The notes below the pieces were generated by a model. The model was not told the DNA's origin. It saw only the letters and a list, made by a program, of their open reading frames with translations, and made no database searches. The translations under genes were made by a program, and so were the position numbers. Below, in pieces: positions 4,535 through 10,606 of a stretch of 10,606 nucleotides of DNA (its first letter is position 1; every line of letters starts with the position of its first letter). Source of the DNA: UBA11579 sp039714215 (GTDB lineage Bacteria > Chloroflexota > Anaerolineae > Anaerolineales > UBA11579); NCBI GenBank assembly GCA_039714215.1, contig JBDLJU010000100.1, positions 1 through 10,606 on the forward strand, written 5' to 3'.

Positions 4535-7308
4535 TTTTTCCTGTTTGAAACAGCCCGCCAGACCAGTCCCACTCCCCAGCCAAGCAAACATCCTGCAGCC
4601 ACACAAATTACGATCCCCCAAATTCCGTATGCCAATATTAGAGTCGAGCTTCCTGGAAAATCAAACGAGAGATAAGAATTTGCGGCCAACCCGCCCATGA
4701 AAGATGCCAGTCCCCAGCGGACTGCCCAGCGGATTTTTCCAGCGACCACGCCAATTTGATAAATGAACAAACTGAAAAATACGATCACAATCAGAGAGAT
4801 AAGCCAATCGACCAAGGAAGTTGAATCAGCTGGCAATTCGGTTTGATCCTCCCCAGGCTCCGGTTCAGGAGTAGCCGGAGCTTCAGTCACGTCACCATTA
4901 CCCTGAGCAGCCCCACCGCCGTCAATACCTGCCACCTCAAGACGTAATGTATTGGAAATAAGTTCAGCGTCTCCGGTGGTGGCCGTAACCTCCAAAATCC
5001 CAGCAGCATCAAGGAGCTGATTGGTGCGACCGATGCCATCAACCGTGCTCACGGTGACTTCCCGCTGTGAGGTTCCCCCCTCCGAATCAAATGAGAGGAA
5101 AGCAAAACTTACAGCAGTGCCGTTGATCACCGGATTCCCATTATGATCGGTGATCACACTCGTCTCAAACGAGACCGTATCTCCTTGCGCAAGTGAGGGC
5201 GGAGATGGAGTTGTCTCAGGAGTGCTTTCTTCTGCCTGATCTTGATCAGGAGGGATCAGGTTTAATTCGAACACCTGGTCAGCGTCTGGGGCCAGGGCTT
5301 CCTCGAGCAAATAACCTGCCCCGGAGATCGAAACCGGAGAAGCCCCTGGTGCATTCACCTCTTGGAATAACAACCGCGCTGCAATTTCCAAAAACTGCGG
5401 CTGTTTGCTGTATAGGCCATAATATGCCGTTACCTGAGAAATGCTCGTGGCATCCAGATAATAAGGAGCATTGAGAGAGAAAACCAATGTTCTCCTATCC
5501 TGGACCAGATCTGGCATTTCAGAGAGGAAACGGACCATCGCTTGCGACTCAGGTCTGTTTTCATCAGAATCGATTAACAGGAACACAACCCAGCGAGACC
5601 TTCTGATTTCTGCAATCACATATGGGTCGAAATCGCTTACCGTATCCAGCGCAATTAATAAATCGGATGATGAAAACGAAGAAATGTTGAAATCATTGAT
5701 CAAACCATCCCCAGACTGACCATACAGACGAAGAATTTCATTCGCAAAGGCGTCTACAGGGATAGATTCAAGCTCCGAACACTCTTCACATTGTTTAAAA
5801 GAATGGGAATCGGTAATCACCACAATATGTTCCGCAGATGTAGGGGCACTCGGGAGCACATTGGATAAATTTTCTCTCGAAGGATCGATCAATGTTGCGC
5901 TCTGCCTGGCAATCTCAAAACCGATTTCTGTTGAATCACCAATCTCAGACAACCTGGTAGATGATGGAAGAATCGTGTCCGTATTAAACCTTGGATACAG
6001 CTGATACTTCAAAGTCAGAATCCGAGTTACTGCCTCGTCCACTCTCTGAGCAAAAGCGAGATCATCACGGTATTTTTCAGCAAAAAAAGAAATCGTTTCG
6101 GTAATTGTTTCATAAGGGTCTAATTGGCCGTCGAAATCCAATCCTCCGATTGAAAGCACATCATTTCCCGCCAGCAAAGCATCCCGGGCGATCAGCGCAG
6201 GTCTGAACTCTGCAGCCTGCTGCTCATAAAATCGTTGAATTGCCGTATTCCAGAGTTCATCACTGACAATTAATCCTCCGCCATCATGCCAACTTGAAAA
6301 ATCATTGACCGTAATCAACTGTTCTAAAGCCTGTGTGTCTAAGGTAATCGGAGGAGTGGCGGTGGTCACATTACTCTGAAAGGCCTGGTATTTCGCATGG
6401 GAGAGCAGCATCCCGTCGGTGGTTCCAGAAGGAGAAGTAGCCTTGCCAGTAATCGTAAAAAACGGCTGGAATTCAAAATCCGTAAGCTGCTCAATGGTCC
6501 TGCGAACAGTCGGGATTTCCTCTTCGCGGGGACGGTCGGTGCCGCTGCTGCCGGGGAAGTGTTTGCTGACCACCGCAATCTGATTGCTGCCCGTATGCAC
6601 GCCAGAAATAAACTGCCCAGCCATCTCACCAACCCAGTATGGACTCCCTCCAAACGAAGCGGTCCCGAGATCGCCACCCAGTTCTGGGCGAGGATTGTTG
6701 TTAATATTTAACGAAGGGCCAAACAACAGGTTAATCCCTAAAGCGCTGAGCTCCTTACCTAAAACCTCTCCGGTGCTGAATGCCAGGTTCGTGTTCCAGG
6801 TTGCCCCAATTGCCATTGCATTTGGCAAAGGAGTTAAATCTGCTAATAACTGGTCATCAGGAAAACCATCACCATCTTGATTGATTCCGATAAATAAAGG
6901 AACTACAGCCGGGTTGTAGGTTTCACCGGTATCGGGATTCTCCTGACGGCCGCGAGAAGTGTTGATTTCAGTACGCTGGATTTCCTGGATCAGCAACCAG
7001 GTATTCAGTAAAGAATCTCCCACATCGGTGAAATTGTCGTTCTTTCGTTTAAGCACCACCCCGCCAATATGGTAATTTTCAATCAGGTCGTAAATGATGG
7101 TTTCTTCTTCAACCCGATTCCCCTCAAACTCAATCAGGAACAGCTGACCAACCCGTTCTTCTGGAATCATCCCAGAGAGCGTTTCGGCAGCTTTCTCAGC
7201 TGGAGTAGCCTCCTGTTCAGCAGGAGCGGCAGCCGATACCGCGGGAAGAAGCAGAGAGAAAATGACGATCCCCCCAAAAACCAATCGCCTTGCTTTTGAT
7301 AAACTCAT
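4531..7308 (-). CDS. Membrane-anchored GH3-fold protein with degenerate NagZ-like site
   Basis: The 925-residue protein starts with a signal peptide (to about residue 26). Residues about 45-435 match the GH3 N-terminal domain of the NagZ type: GINQDGDG (141-148, in place of DQEGG), TPLPNAMAIGAT, GINLLFGPSLNIN (191-203), SKHFPG (248-253) and the nucleophile motif IVSDEL (Asp350). About 460-650 looks like the GH3 C-terminal domain. A Pro/Ser/Glu-rich linker, an Ig-like domain (about 705-792), a second acidic linker and three transmembrane helices (about 832-853, 862-880, 888-915) follow. NagZ enzymes are near 340 residues, so this is greatly extended. Several substrate-binding and acid/base residues are missing (see findings), so hydrolase activity on N-acetylglucosamine sugars is doubtful. 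Its ATG overlaps the stop of the GDPD gene (ATGA), so translation is probably coupled. It is the last gene of the operon. Confidence 0.85.
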   Translation of the reverse strand: MSLSKARRLVFGGIVIFSLLLPAVSAAAPAEQEATPAEKAAETLSGMIPEERVGQLFLIEFEGNRVEEETIIYDLIENYHIGGVVLKRKNDNFTDVGDSLLNTWLLIQEIQRTEINTSRGRQENPDTGETYNPAVVPLFIGINQDGDGFPDDQLLADLTPLPNAMAIGATWNTNLAFSTGEVLGKELSALGINLLFGPSLNINNNPRPELGGDLGTASFGGSPYWVGEMAGQFISGVHTGSNQIAVVSKHFPGSSGTDRPREEEIPTVRRTIEQLTDFEFQPFFTITGKATSPSGTTDGMLLSHAKYQAFQSNVTTATPPITLDTQALEQLITVNDFSSWHDGGGLIVSDELWNTAIQRFYEQQAAEFRPALIARDALLAGNDVLSIGGLDFDGQLDPYETITETISFFAEKYRDDLAFAQRVDEAVTRILTLKYQLYPRFNTDTILPSSTRLSEIGDSTEIGFEIARQSATLIDPSRENLSNVLPSAPTSAEHIVVITDSHSFKQCEECSELESIPVDAFANEILRLYGQSGDGLINDFNISSFSSSDLLIALDTVSDFDPYVIAEIRRSRWVVFLLIDSDENRPESQAMVRFLSEMPDLVQDRRTLVFSLNAPYYLDATSISQVTAYYGLYSKQPQFLEIAARLLFQEVNAPGASPVSISGAGYLLEEALAPDADQVFELNLIPPDQDQAEESTPETTPSPPSLAQGDTVSFETSVITDHNGNPVINGTAVSFAFLSFDSEGGTSQREVTVSTVDGIGRTNQLLDAAGILEVTATTGDAELISNTLRLEVAGIDGGGAAQGNGDVTEAPATPEPEPGEDQTELPADSTSLVDWLISLIVIVFFSLFIYQIGVVAGKIRWAVRWGLASFMGGLAANSYLSFDFPGSSTLILAYGIWGIVICVAAGCLLGWGVGLVWRAVSNRKN

Positions 7309-8060
7309 TGATCACTTGCCATCCGTTTTTCCAAAGCCCTGGATGGATAATCGGTGATAATCCCATAAATCCCATGAGCGCACAGCCGGGCAAGCTCCGC
7401 AGGCTCGTTGACCGTCCAGGCCAAGACAGGTCGAGATTTACCAGCGGCGAATCGAATAAAATCCTCGGTAACAGATTGAAAATGGGGGTGATATCCCCAC
7501 GGCACAACTACCAGCCTGGACAGCACCCTGACCAAGACAGCCAGGACTCCCGGGGGGAGCAGCATGCCAAGTTTGGCTGAAGGCAGCAGTTTGCCAATTT
7601 TCCGCAGCTGCCACGGATTGAAAGAGGAATAGATGATCTGCTCTTCCAAAGCATACTGCCGCACGATCTCAACAACCTTATCTGGAAGTTTTGATCGGAA
7701 TAATCCTGGGCCTTTAAGCTCAATATTGATCAAACACTGTTTGCCAACAAGCTCAAGCACTTCGCTCAATGACGGCACCGCTTCCCCTGAAAAACTCTCG
7801 TCAAACCAGCTGCCCGCATCCAACTGCTTAATTTCTTTAAGCGTTTTCTGGTAAACCGATCCAGTTCCGTTTGTTGTCCGCCCCAAATCAGAATCATGGA
7901 TCACAACAACCTCGCCATCCACGCTGAGATGGACATCTAATTCAATACCATCAGCCCCCTGGTCAATTGCGGTTTGAAAAGCTGAGAGTGTGTTTTCAGG
8001 TGCATGTCCGCTTCCCCCGCGGTGGGCGATGATCAGTGGATAGCTCAGTTGATTTGCCAT
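7305..8060 (-). CDS. Glycerophosphodiester phosphodiesterase (GDPD)
   Basis: The 251-residue protein is a complete bacterial GDPD, a metal-dependent TIM-barrel enzyme that splits glycerophosphodiesters into glycerol-3-phosphate and an alcohol. Catalytic and metal residues are all seen: HRG (13-15), PENT with Glu22, ELD (Glu40, Asp42), HD (His55, Asp56), NIELKG (Glu114, Lys116) and the closing WTVNEP and GIITDYP. There is no signal peptide or membrane helix at the N-terminus, so it is probably cytoplasmic and acts on products of phospholipid turnover. The start ATG (8058-8060) lies only 3 bases after the ATPase stop codon and has no clear ribosome binding site; translation is likely coupled. 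Its TGA overlaps the ATG of the GH3 gene. Length is usual for the family. Exact substrate is unknown. Confidence 0.93.
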   Translation of the reverse strand: MANQLSYPLIIAHRGGSGHAPENTLSAFQTAIDQGADGIELDVHLSVDGEVVVIHDSDLGRTTNGTGSVYQKTLKEIKQLDAGSWFDESFSGEAVPSLSEVLELVGKQCLINIELKGPGLFRSKLPDKVVEIVRQYALEEQIIYSSFNPWQLRKIGKLLPSAKLGMLLPPGVLAVLVRVLSRLVVVPWGYHPHFQSVTEDFIRFAAGKSRPVLAWTVNEPAELARLCAHGIYGIITDYPSRALEKRMASDQ

Positions 8061-8063
8061 GGC

Positions 8064-9377
8064 TTACAAATCAACAAAATAGGCTTCCGCGGCGCGATCC
8101 AGCATCTCTCTGGTCATCGATGGCTGTACATTCAGGTAGCCAGAAATATCCAGGATTTGATCGCAAATATCACGCGGATGAGAGGCACGCAGCTTCCGAT
8201 TCGGTTTGATATACCATTCCTGAAGCAGGTAAGCCAGTCCCTGATCGTTGTACTGCACATTTTTTGATTCTGAGATGCGTTTAAAGATTTCACGGAATTC
8301 TTCGTATGATGGATCACCGATCTCGATCTTATGGCGCAACCGACGCAAGAAAGCCTCATCGACCAGATCGCGCGGAGGCAAGTTGGTAGAAAAGATCACC
8401 AAGACATCAAAAGGCACTTCTACCTTTCGACCGGTGTGAAGTGTGAGGTAATCAATCCGGTTTTCCAAGGGGACAATCCACCGGTTCAACAAATCACGCG
8501 GGCGCACTTGCTGGCGGCCAAAGTCATCAATCAAGAAAATTCCGCCGTTCGCCTTGACCTGGAATGCCGCTTCATAGAACTTATTGGTATCGTCAAACAC
8601 CAGGTCAAGTCCTTCCATTGTTAGCTCACCACCAACTACAATGAAAGGCCGGCGGATATGCACCCAGCGCGGGTCACGACGGCTGCCAGAACGCAGCGAT
8701 CCGGTGCCTTCAGCAGTGGTATCTTCGTCGGCAGCCAATTGATGATTAACCGAGTCATACAGCTTAATCACCTGGCCGTCGATATACAGCGCAAAGGGAA
8801 TATACATCGTGTCGCTGCCGCGCATCCCCCCAATCGCCCGGGCGATCGATGTCTTACCATTTCCAGGAGGACCGTACATGAACATCGAAGTTCCAGAATT
8901 AACTGCTGGTCCAATTTGATGAAATGTTTTATTAGAAAGGATAATGCCTGATAGCGCCTGGCGCATTTCTCGCTGGGTCACTCGCGCCCGACCGCGGCCC
9001 TGCCTTAATATTGCCTGGTTGTAGACCTCAAACGGTACTGGGGCTGGCCCGGCATACTGGCTGCGCTCGATCGCCTCACGGGCACGGGCAATCCCTGCGC
9101 CCGTAATCGCATATTGGTAAGCGCCTTCCCCCAACCCCCCCATCTGGGAACGGACTTCAACAAATTTTTCCCGCTTAAGATTCTCCAGCAGGTGCTCAAC
9201 GATACCGGCAAAAGGTAATGCAATTCGTTCTGCAACTTGAAAACCATTTAGATATCCCCCGAAATAAATCACCTTCAGGGTTAAATCCTGCAGCCATAAC
9301 AAAGACAAACCTGTGTCCTCAATATTGGTGACTGGCTGCGGGACAAAAGTATTTGGTTGTTGAGTTTTTTCTGCCAT
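8064..9377 (-). CDS. AAA family ATPase with N-terminal extension
   Basis: The 437-residue protein has an N-terminal region (about 1-110) that looks like a small helical or winged-helix module, then an AAA ATPase core: Walker A GPPGNGKT (169-176), Walker B FLIDD (281-285), sensor 1 FSTN (329-332) and a likely arginine finger in EAFLRRLRHKI (Arg344/345), and a helical lid (about 355-437) with HPRDICDQIL. The Walker A to Walker B distance is over 100 residues, about twice the usual, so there is an insert (about 205-270) with an acidic and Ser/Gly-rich piece. No membrane helix is seen. I chose ATG 9375-9377 because GGAGG lies 5 bases upstream; an in-frame TTG at 9440 lies inside the promoter. It heads the operon with the GDPD and GH3 genes. 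A remodelling or assembly role is likely; its partner is not known. Confidence 0.88.
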   Translation of the reverse strand: MAEKTQQPNTFVPQPVTNIEDTGLSLLWLQDLTLKVIYFGGYLNGFQVAERIALPFAGIVEHLLENLKREKFVEVRSQMGGLGEGAYQYAITGAGIARAREAIERSQYAGPAPVPFEVYNQAILRQGRGRARVTQREMRQALSGIILSNKTFHQIGPAVNSGTSMFMYGPPGNGKTSIARAIGGMRGSDTMYIPFALYIDGQVIKLYDSVNHQLAADEDTTAEGTGSLRSGSRRDPRWVHIRRPFIVVGGELTMEGLDLVFDDTNKFYEAAFQVKANGGIFLIDDFGRQQVRPRDLLNRWIVPLENRIDYLTLHTGRKVEVPFDVLVIFSTNLPPRDLVDEAFLRRLRHKIEIGDPSYEEFREIFKRISESKNVQYNDQGLAYLLQEWYIKPNRKLRASHPRDICDQILDISGYLNVQPSMTREMLDRAAEAYFVDL

Positions 9378-9382
9378 TCGAC

Positions 9383-9387
9383 CCTCC
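9383..9387 (-). promoter_or_regulatory. Ribosome binding site of the AAA ATPase gene
   Basis: GGAGG on the minus strand lies 5 bases before ATG 9377. It decides the start against the upstream in-frame TTG at 9440, which would be at or before the transcription start. Confidence 0.8.
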
Positions 9388-9439
9388 AGACCAATGTTTT
9401 GGCCGGTGATTTTTTCAGAGTTGGGGGTGTAGCTGTTCA

Positions 9440-9468
9440 ATTATAGCATGCAGAGAGTTATCAACCAA
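9440..9468 (-). promoter_or_regulatory. Promoter of the AAA-GDPD-GH3 operon
   Basis: On the minus strand TTGGTT (9463-9468) and a perfect TATAAT (9440-9445) are exactly 17 bases apart, a good housekeeping-sigma promoter. Transcription should start near 9433, giving a leader of about 55 bases before ATG 9377. Confidence 0.8.
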
Positions 9469-9511
9469 CATAGAAAAACGTTGGGATTTCGTCAAAAGAA
9501 TGAAGCAAATC

Positions 9512-9540
9512 CTGACAATCCTTAGATAAACGAGTATAAT
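9512..9540 (+). promoter_or_regulatory. Promoter of the GT2 gene, placed for a leaderless mRNA
   Basis: CTGACA (9512-9517, five of six consensus bases) and a perfect TATAAT (9535-9540) are 17 bases apart. The expected transcription start is about 9547, one base before the ATG at 9548. No ribosome binding site is seen upstream of that ATG, which fits leaderless translation. It is back-to-back with the operon promoter at 9440-9468. Confidence 0.8.
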
Positions 9541-9547
9541 TTCGCTC

Positions 9548-10231
9548 ATGAAACTATCAGTGATAATGCCGGTTTATAATGAAGAAGACACATTGGAAGA
9601 AATCGTCCGGCGTGTGCAGGCTGTTGATCTTGCGCATGAAATCGTAATTGTTGACGATGGCTCCGTTGATGGAACCCGAAAAATCTTAAAAGAATTGGAA
9701 ACCCAAGAGAATATCAGGGTGATTTTACACGAGAAAAACCAGGGAAAAGGCGCCGCGGTAGTTTCTGGGATCAAGTCCGCAGTTGGTGATGTAATGCTGA
9801 TTCAGGACGCCGACCTGGAATACGACCCCCGGGATTACCCCAGCCTCCTCAAGCCCCTGGAAGAAGACCTTTGCGATGTGGTATATGGGTCTCGCTTCCT
9901 CGGTAGTGCCCGCCGGCCAATCTTATTCTGGAATATGGTGGCCAATAAATTTCTCACCTTTGTAACCAACATCCTGTATAACAACATTCTCACAGATATG
10001 GAAACCGGGTATAAGGTCTTCCGCCGCGAGGTCGTTGAGGGGCTCACAATCCATTCTCGACGATTCGATTTTGAACCTGAATTCACAGCAAAAATTCTCA
10101 AACGCAAAGTTCGCATCTTTGAAGTACCAATCACGTTCAACCCCCGGCTGTATGGCGATGGTAAGAAAATCACTGCCTGGGATGGTGTTGTCGCCCTGTG
10201 GACATTGATAAAGTACCGTTTTGTTAATTAA
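9548..10231 (+). CDS. Family 2 glycosyltransferase, DPM1-like
   Basis: The 227-residue protein is a GT-A fold GT2 enzyme of the dolichol/polyprenyl-phosphate mannosyltransferase type. It should move a sugar from a nucleotide donor to a lipid-phosphate carrier or similar acceptor at the cytoplasmic face of the membrane. Motifs: SVIMPVYNEE (4-13), VDDGS (35-39), KNQGKGAAV (63-71), the metal-binding QDADLEYDP (86-94), YGSRF (113-117), DMETGYKVFRREV (150-162), RRFDFEPEFTAKI (171-183) and the end YGDGKKITAWDG. It lacks the C-terminal membrane helices found in some relatives, so it is the short soluble form; length is normal for that group. The exact sugar and acceptor cannot be read from sequence. 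The promoter spacing implies a leaderless mRNA. It stands alone; downstream lie two hairpins before a convergent gene. Confidence 0.92.
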   Translation: MKLSVIMPVYNEEDTLEEIVRRVQAVDLAHEIVIVDDGSVDGTRKILKELETQENIRVILHEKNQGKGAAVVSGIKSAVGDVMLIQDADLEYDPRDYPSLLKPLEEDLCDVVYGSRFLGSARRPILFWNMVANKFLTFVTNILYNNILTDMETGYKVFRREVVEGLTIHSRRFDFEPEFTAKILKRKVRIFEVPITFNPRLYGDGKKITAWDGVVALWTLIKYRFVN

Positions 10232-10247
10232 TTCAACCCAAAAACAA

Positions 10248-10269
10248 ATAGAGAAGCGTGCTTCTCTAT
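10248..10269 (-). terminator. Terminator hairpin, best read on the minus strand
   Basis: A 9-base-pair stem ATAGAGAAG / CTTCTCTAT with a 4-base loop (CGTG). On the minus strand it is followed by TTGTTTTTGGG, a good T tract, so it suits the acetyltransferase gene ending at 10358. On the plus strand the following bases (AGTTGTTAATCG) are not T-rich. Confidence 0.6.
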
Positions 10270-10303
10270 AGTTGTTAATCGAAATTTTTTCAATCAAAAT
10301 ATT

Positions 10304-10340
10304 CAGCCAGAAAGAAACTCCTGGCTGCTTTCATTTTTTT
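10304..10340 (+). terminator. Terminator of the GT2 gene
   Basis: A 7-base-pair stem CAGCCAG / CTGGCTG with a 10-base loop (10304-10327) is followed six bases later by seven T (10334-10340) on the plus strand. It lies 73 bases after the GT2 stop codon, beyond the hairpin at 10248-10269. The minus-strand side has only a short TTTT. Confidence 0.65.
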
Positions 10341-10357
10341 AGATACTTCCCAAACAA

Positions 10358-10606
10358 TTACTTTCTGTTTTTTTCCATCCACCCTGCTGCATAATCCACC
10401 AAAGATCGTTGCGGCATCAAACGCGACTCGGCAGCTCCGATTAACCCCTGTATTTCGTCTCCTGTCTTTGCGGAAAAATCTGAACCGATTTGAGAAAAAT
10501 CATCATCGCTGTAATCGATTTCTTCAAATTTCACCCATTGTCTTTCGCCATCAACCTCTATCGGTGCCCCATTCATTGCTAGTGTCTTTCCAGGGAAATC
10601 TGCCCG
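10358..10606 (-). CDS. Probable AAC(3)-family N-acetyltransferase, C-terminal part
   Basis: The frame stays open to the window edge, so only the last 82 residues are visible; the ATG at 10574-10576 has no ribosome binding site and is internal. The pattern fits the C-terminal end of aminoglycoside 3-N-acetyltransferase-like proteins (AAC(3)/YokD type): RQWVKFEEIDYSDDDFSQIG, then a segment GDEIQGLIGAAESRLM and the closing LVDYAAGWMEKNR. Full family members have about 260-280 residues. They use acetyl-CoA to acetylate an amino group, but many chromosomal members have no proven antibiotic substrate, so resistance should not be assumed. The active-site region lies outside the window. It is convergent with the GT2 gene; the hairpin at 10248-10269 is its likely terminator. 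Confidence 0.7.
   Translation of the reverse strand, partial: RADFPGKTLAMNGAPIEVDGERQWVKFEEIDYSDDDFSQIGSDFSAKTGDEIQGLIGAAESRLMPQRSLVDYAAGWMEKNRK

Noticed and set aside
6366..6711. Open frames on both strands inside the GH3 gene
   Set aside because: Low-complexity, Arg/Ser-rich products without domain pattern or ribosome binding site, overlapping the well supported GH3 domain.
9378..9440. Extended start of the ATPase at TTG 9440
   Set aside because: The TTG overlaps the TATAAT promoter, and a strong GGAGG precedes the ATG at 9377.
1..10606. Mobile island, prophage, CRISPR or defence system
   Set aside because: No transposase, integrase, phage gene, repeat array, tRNA or target-site duplication is seen, and the AAA ATPase and kinase have no known defence partners nearby.

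Overview
The window reads like chromosomal DNA of moderate GC from a free-living bacterium. A member of the Chloroflexota (Anaerolineae-like) is my best guess, from the style of the FHA/winged-helix regulator, the tail-anchored Ser/Thr kinase, the large membrane-anchored GH3 protein and the AAA ATPase. This is inference only, because there is no rRNA or other marker. I see no tRNA, rRNA, CRISPR array, transposase or attachment site, so it looks like stable chromosome rather than a mobile island.

Layout. (1) 1-738 is the 3' part of a six-helix membrane protein. It is followed by a lipoprotein signal-peptide remnant (792 to about 940) and a strong two-way terminator hairpin. (2) On the minus strand, a 52-residue single-helix membrane protein (1764-1922) lies just upstream of a seven-helix membrane protein (995-1720). 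(3) 2118-2576 encodes a META/HslJ-domain lipoprotein on the plus strand. (4) 2798-4534 is a divergent signalling pair: an FHA plus winged-helix regulator (minus) and a C-tail-anchored Ser/Thr kinase (plus), sharing a 78 bp intergenic region. (5) 4531-9377 is a tightly packed minus-strand operon, AAA ATPase - GDPD - GH3-like protein, with a near-consensus promoter at 9440-9468. Its last gene overlaps the kinase gene tail-to-tail at the stop codons. (6) 9548-10231 is a DPM1-like GT2 glycosyltransferase with a near-consensus promoter placed so that the mRNA should be leaderless. (7) 10358-10606 is the C-terminal end of a probable AAC(3)-family N-acetyltransferase on the minus strand.

How the parts may work together. 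The kinase and the FHA regulator look like one signalling module: phosphothreonine made by the kinase could be read by the FHA domain and passed to the winged-helix DNA-binding domain. The operon joins an ATP-driven remodeller, a glycerophosphodiester phosphodiesterase and an exported, membrane-anchored GH3-fold protein that seems to have lost most NagZ active-site residues except the nucleophile Asp. An envelope-related role fits, but the link between the two units is inferred from adjacency only. The least ordinary items are the degenerate GH3 protein with its added Ig-like and transmembrane domains, the FHA-wHTH/kinase pair, the leaderless promoter of the glycosyltransferase gene, and the shared stem sequence of two terminators.
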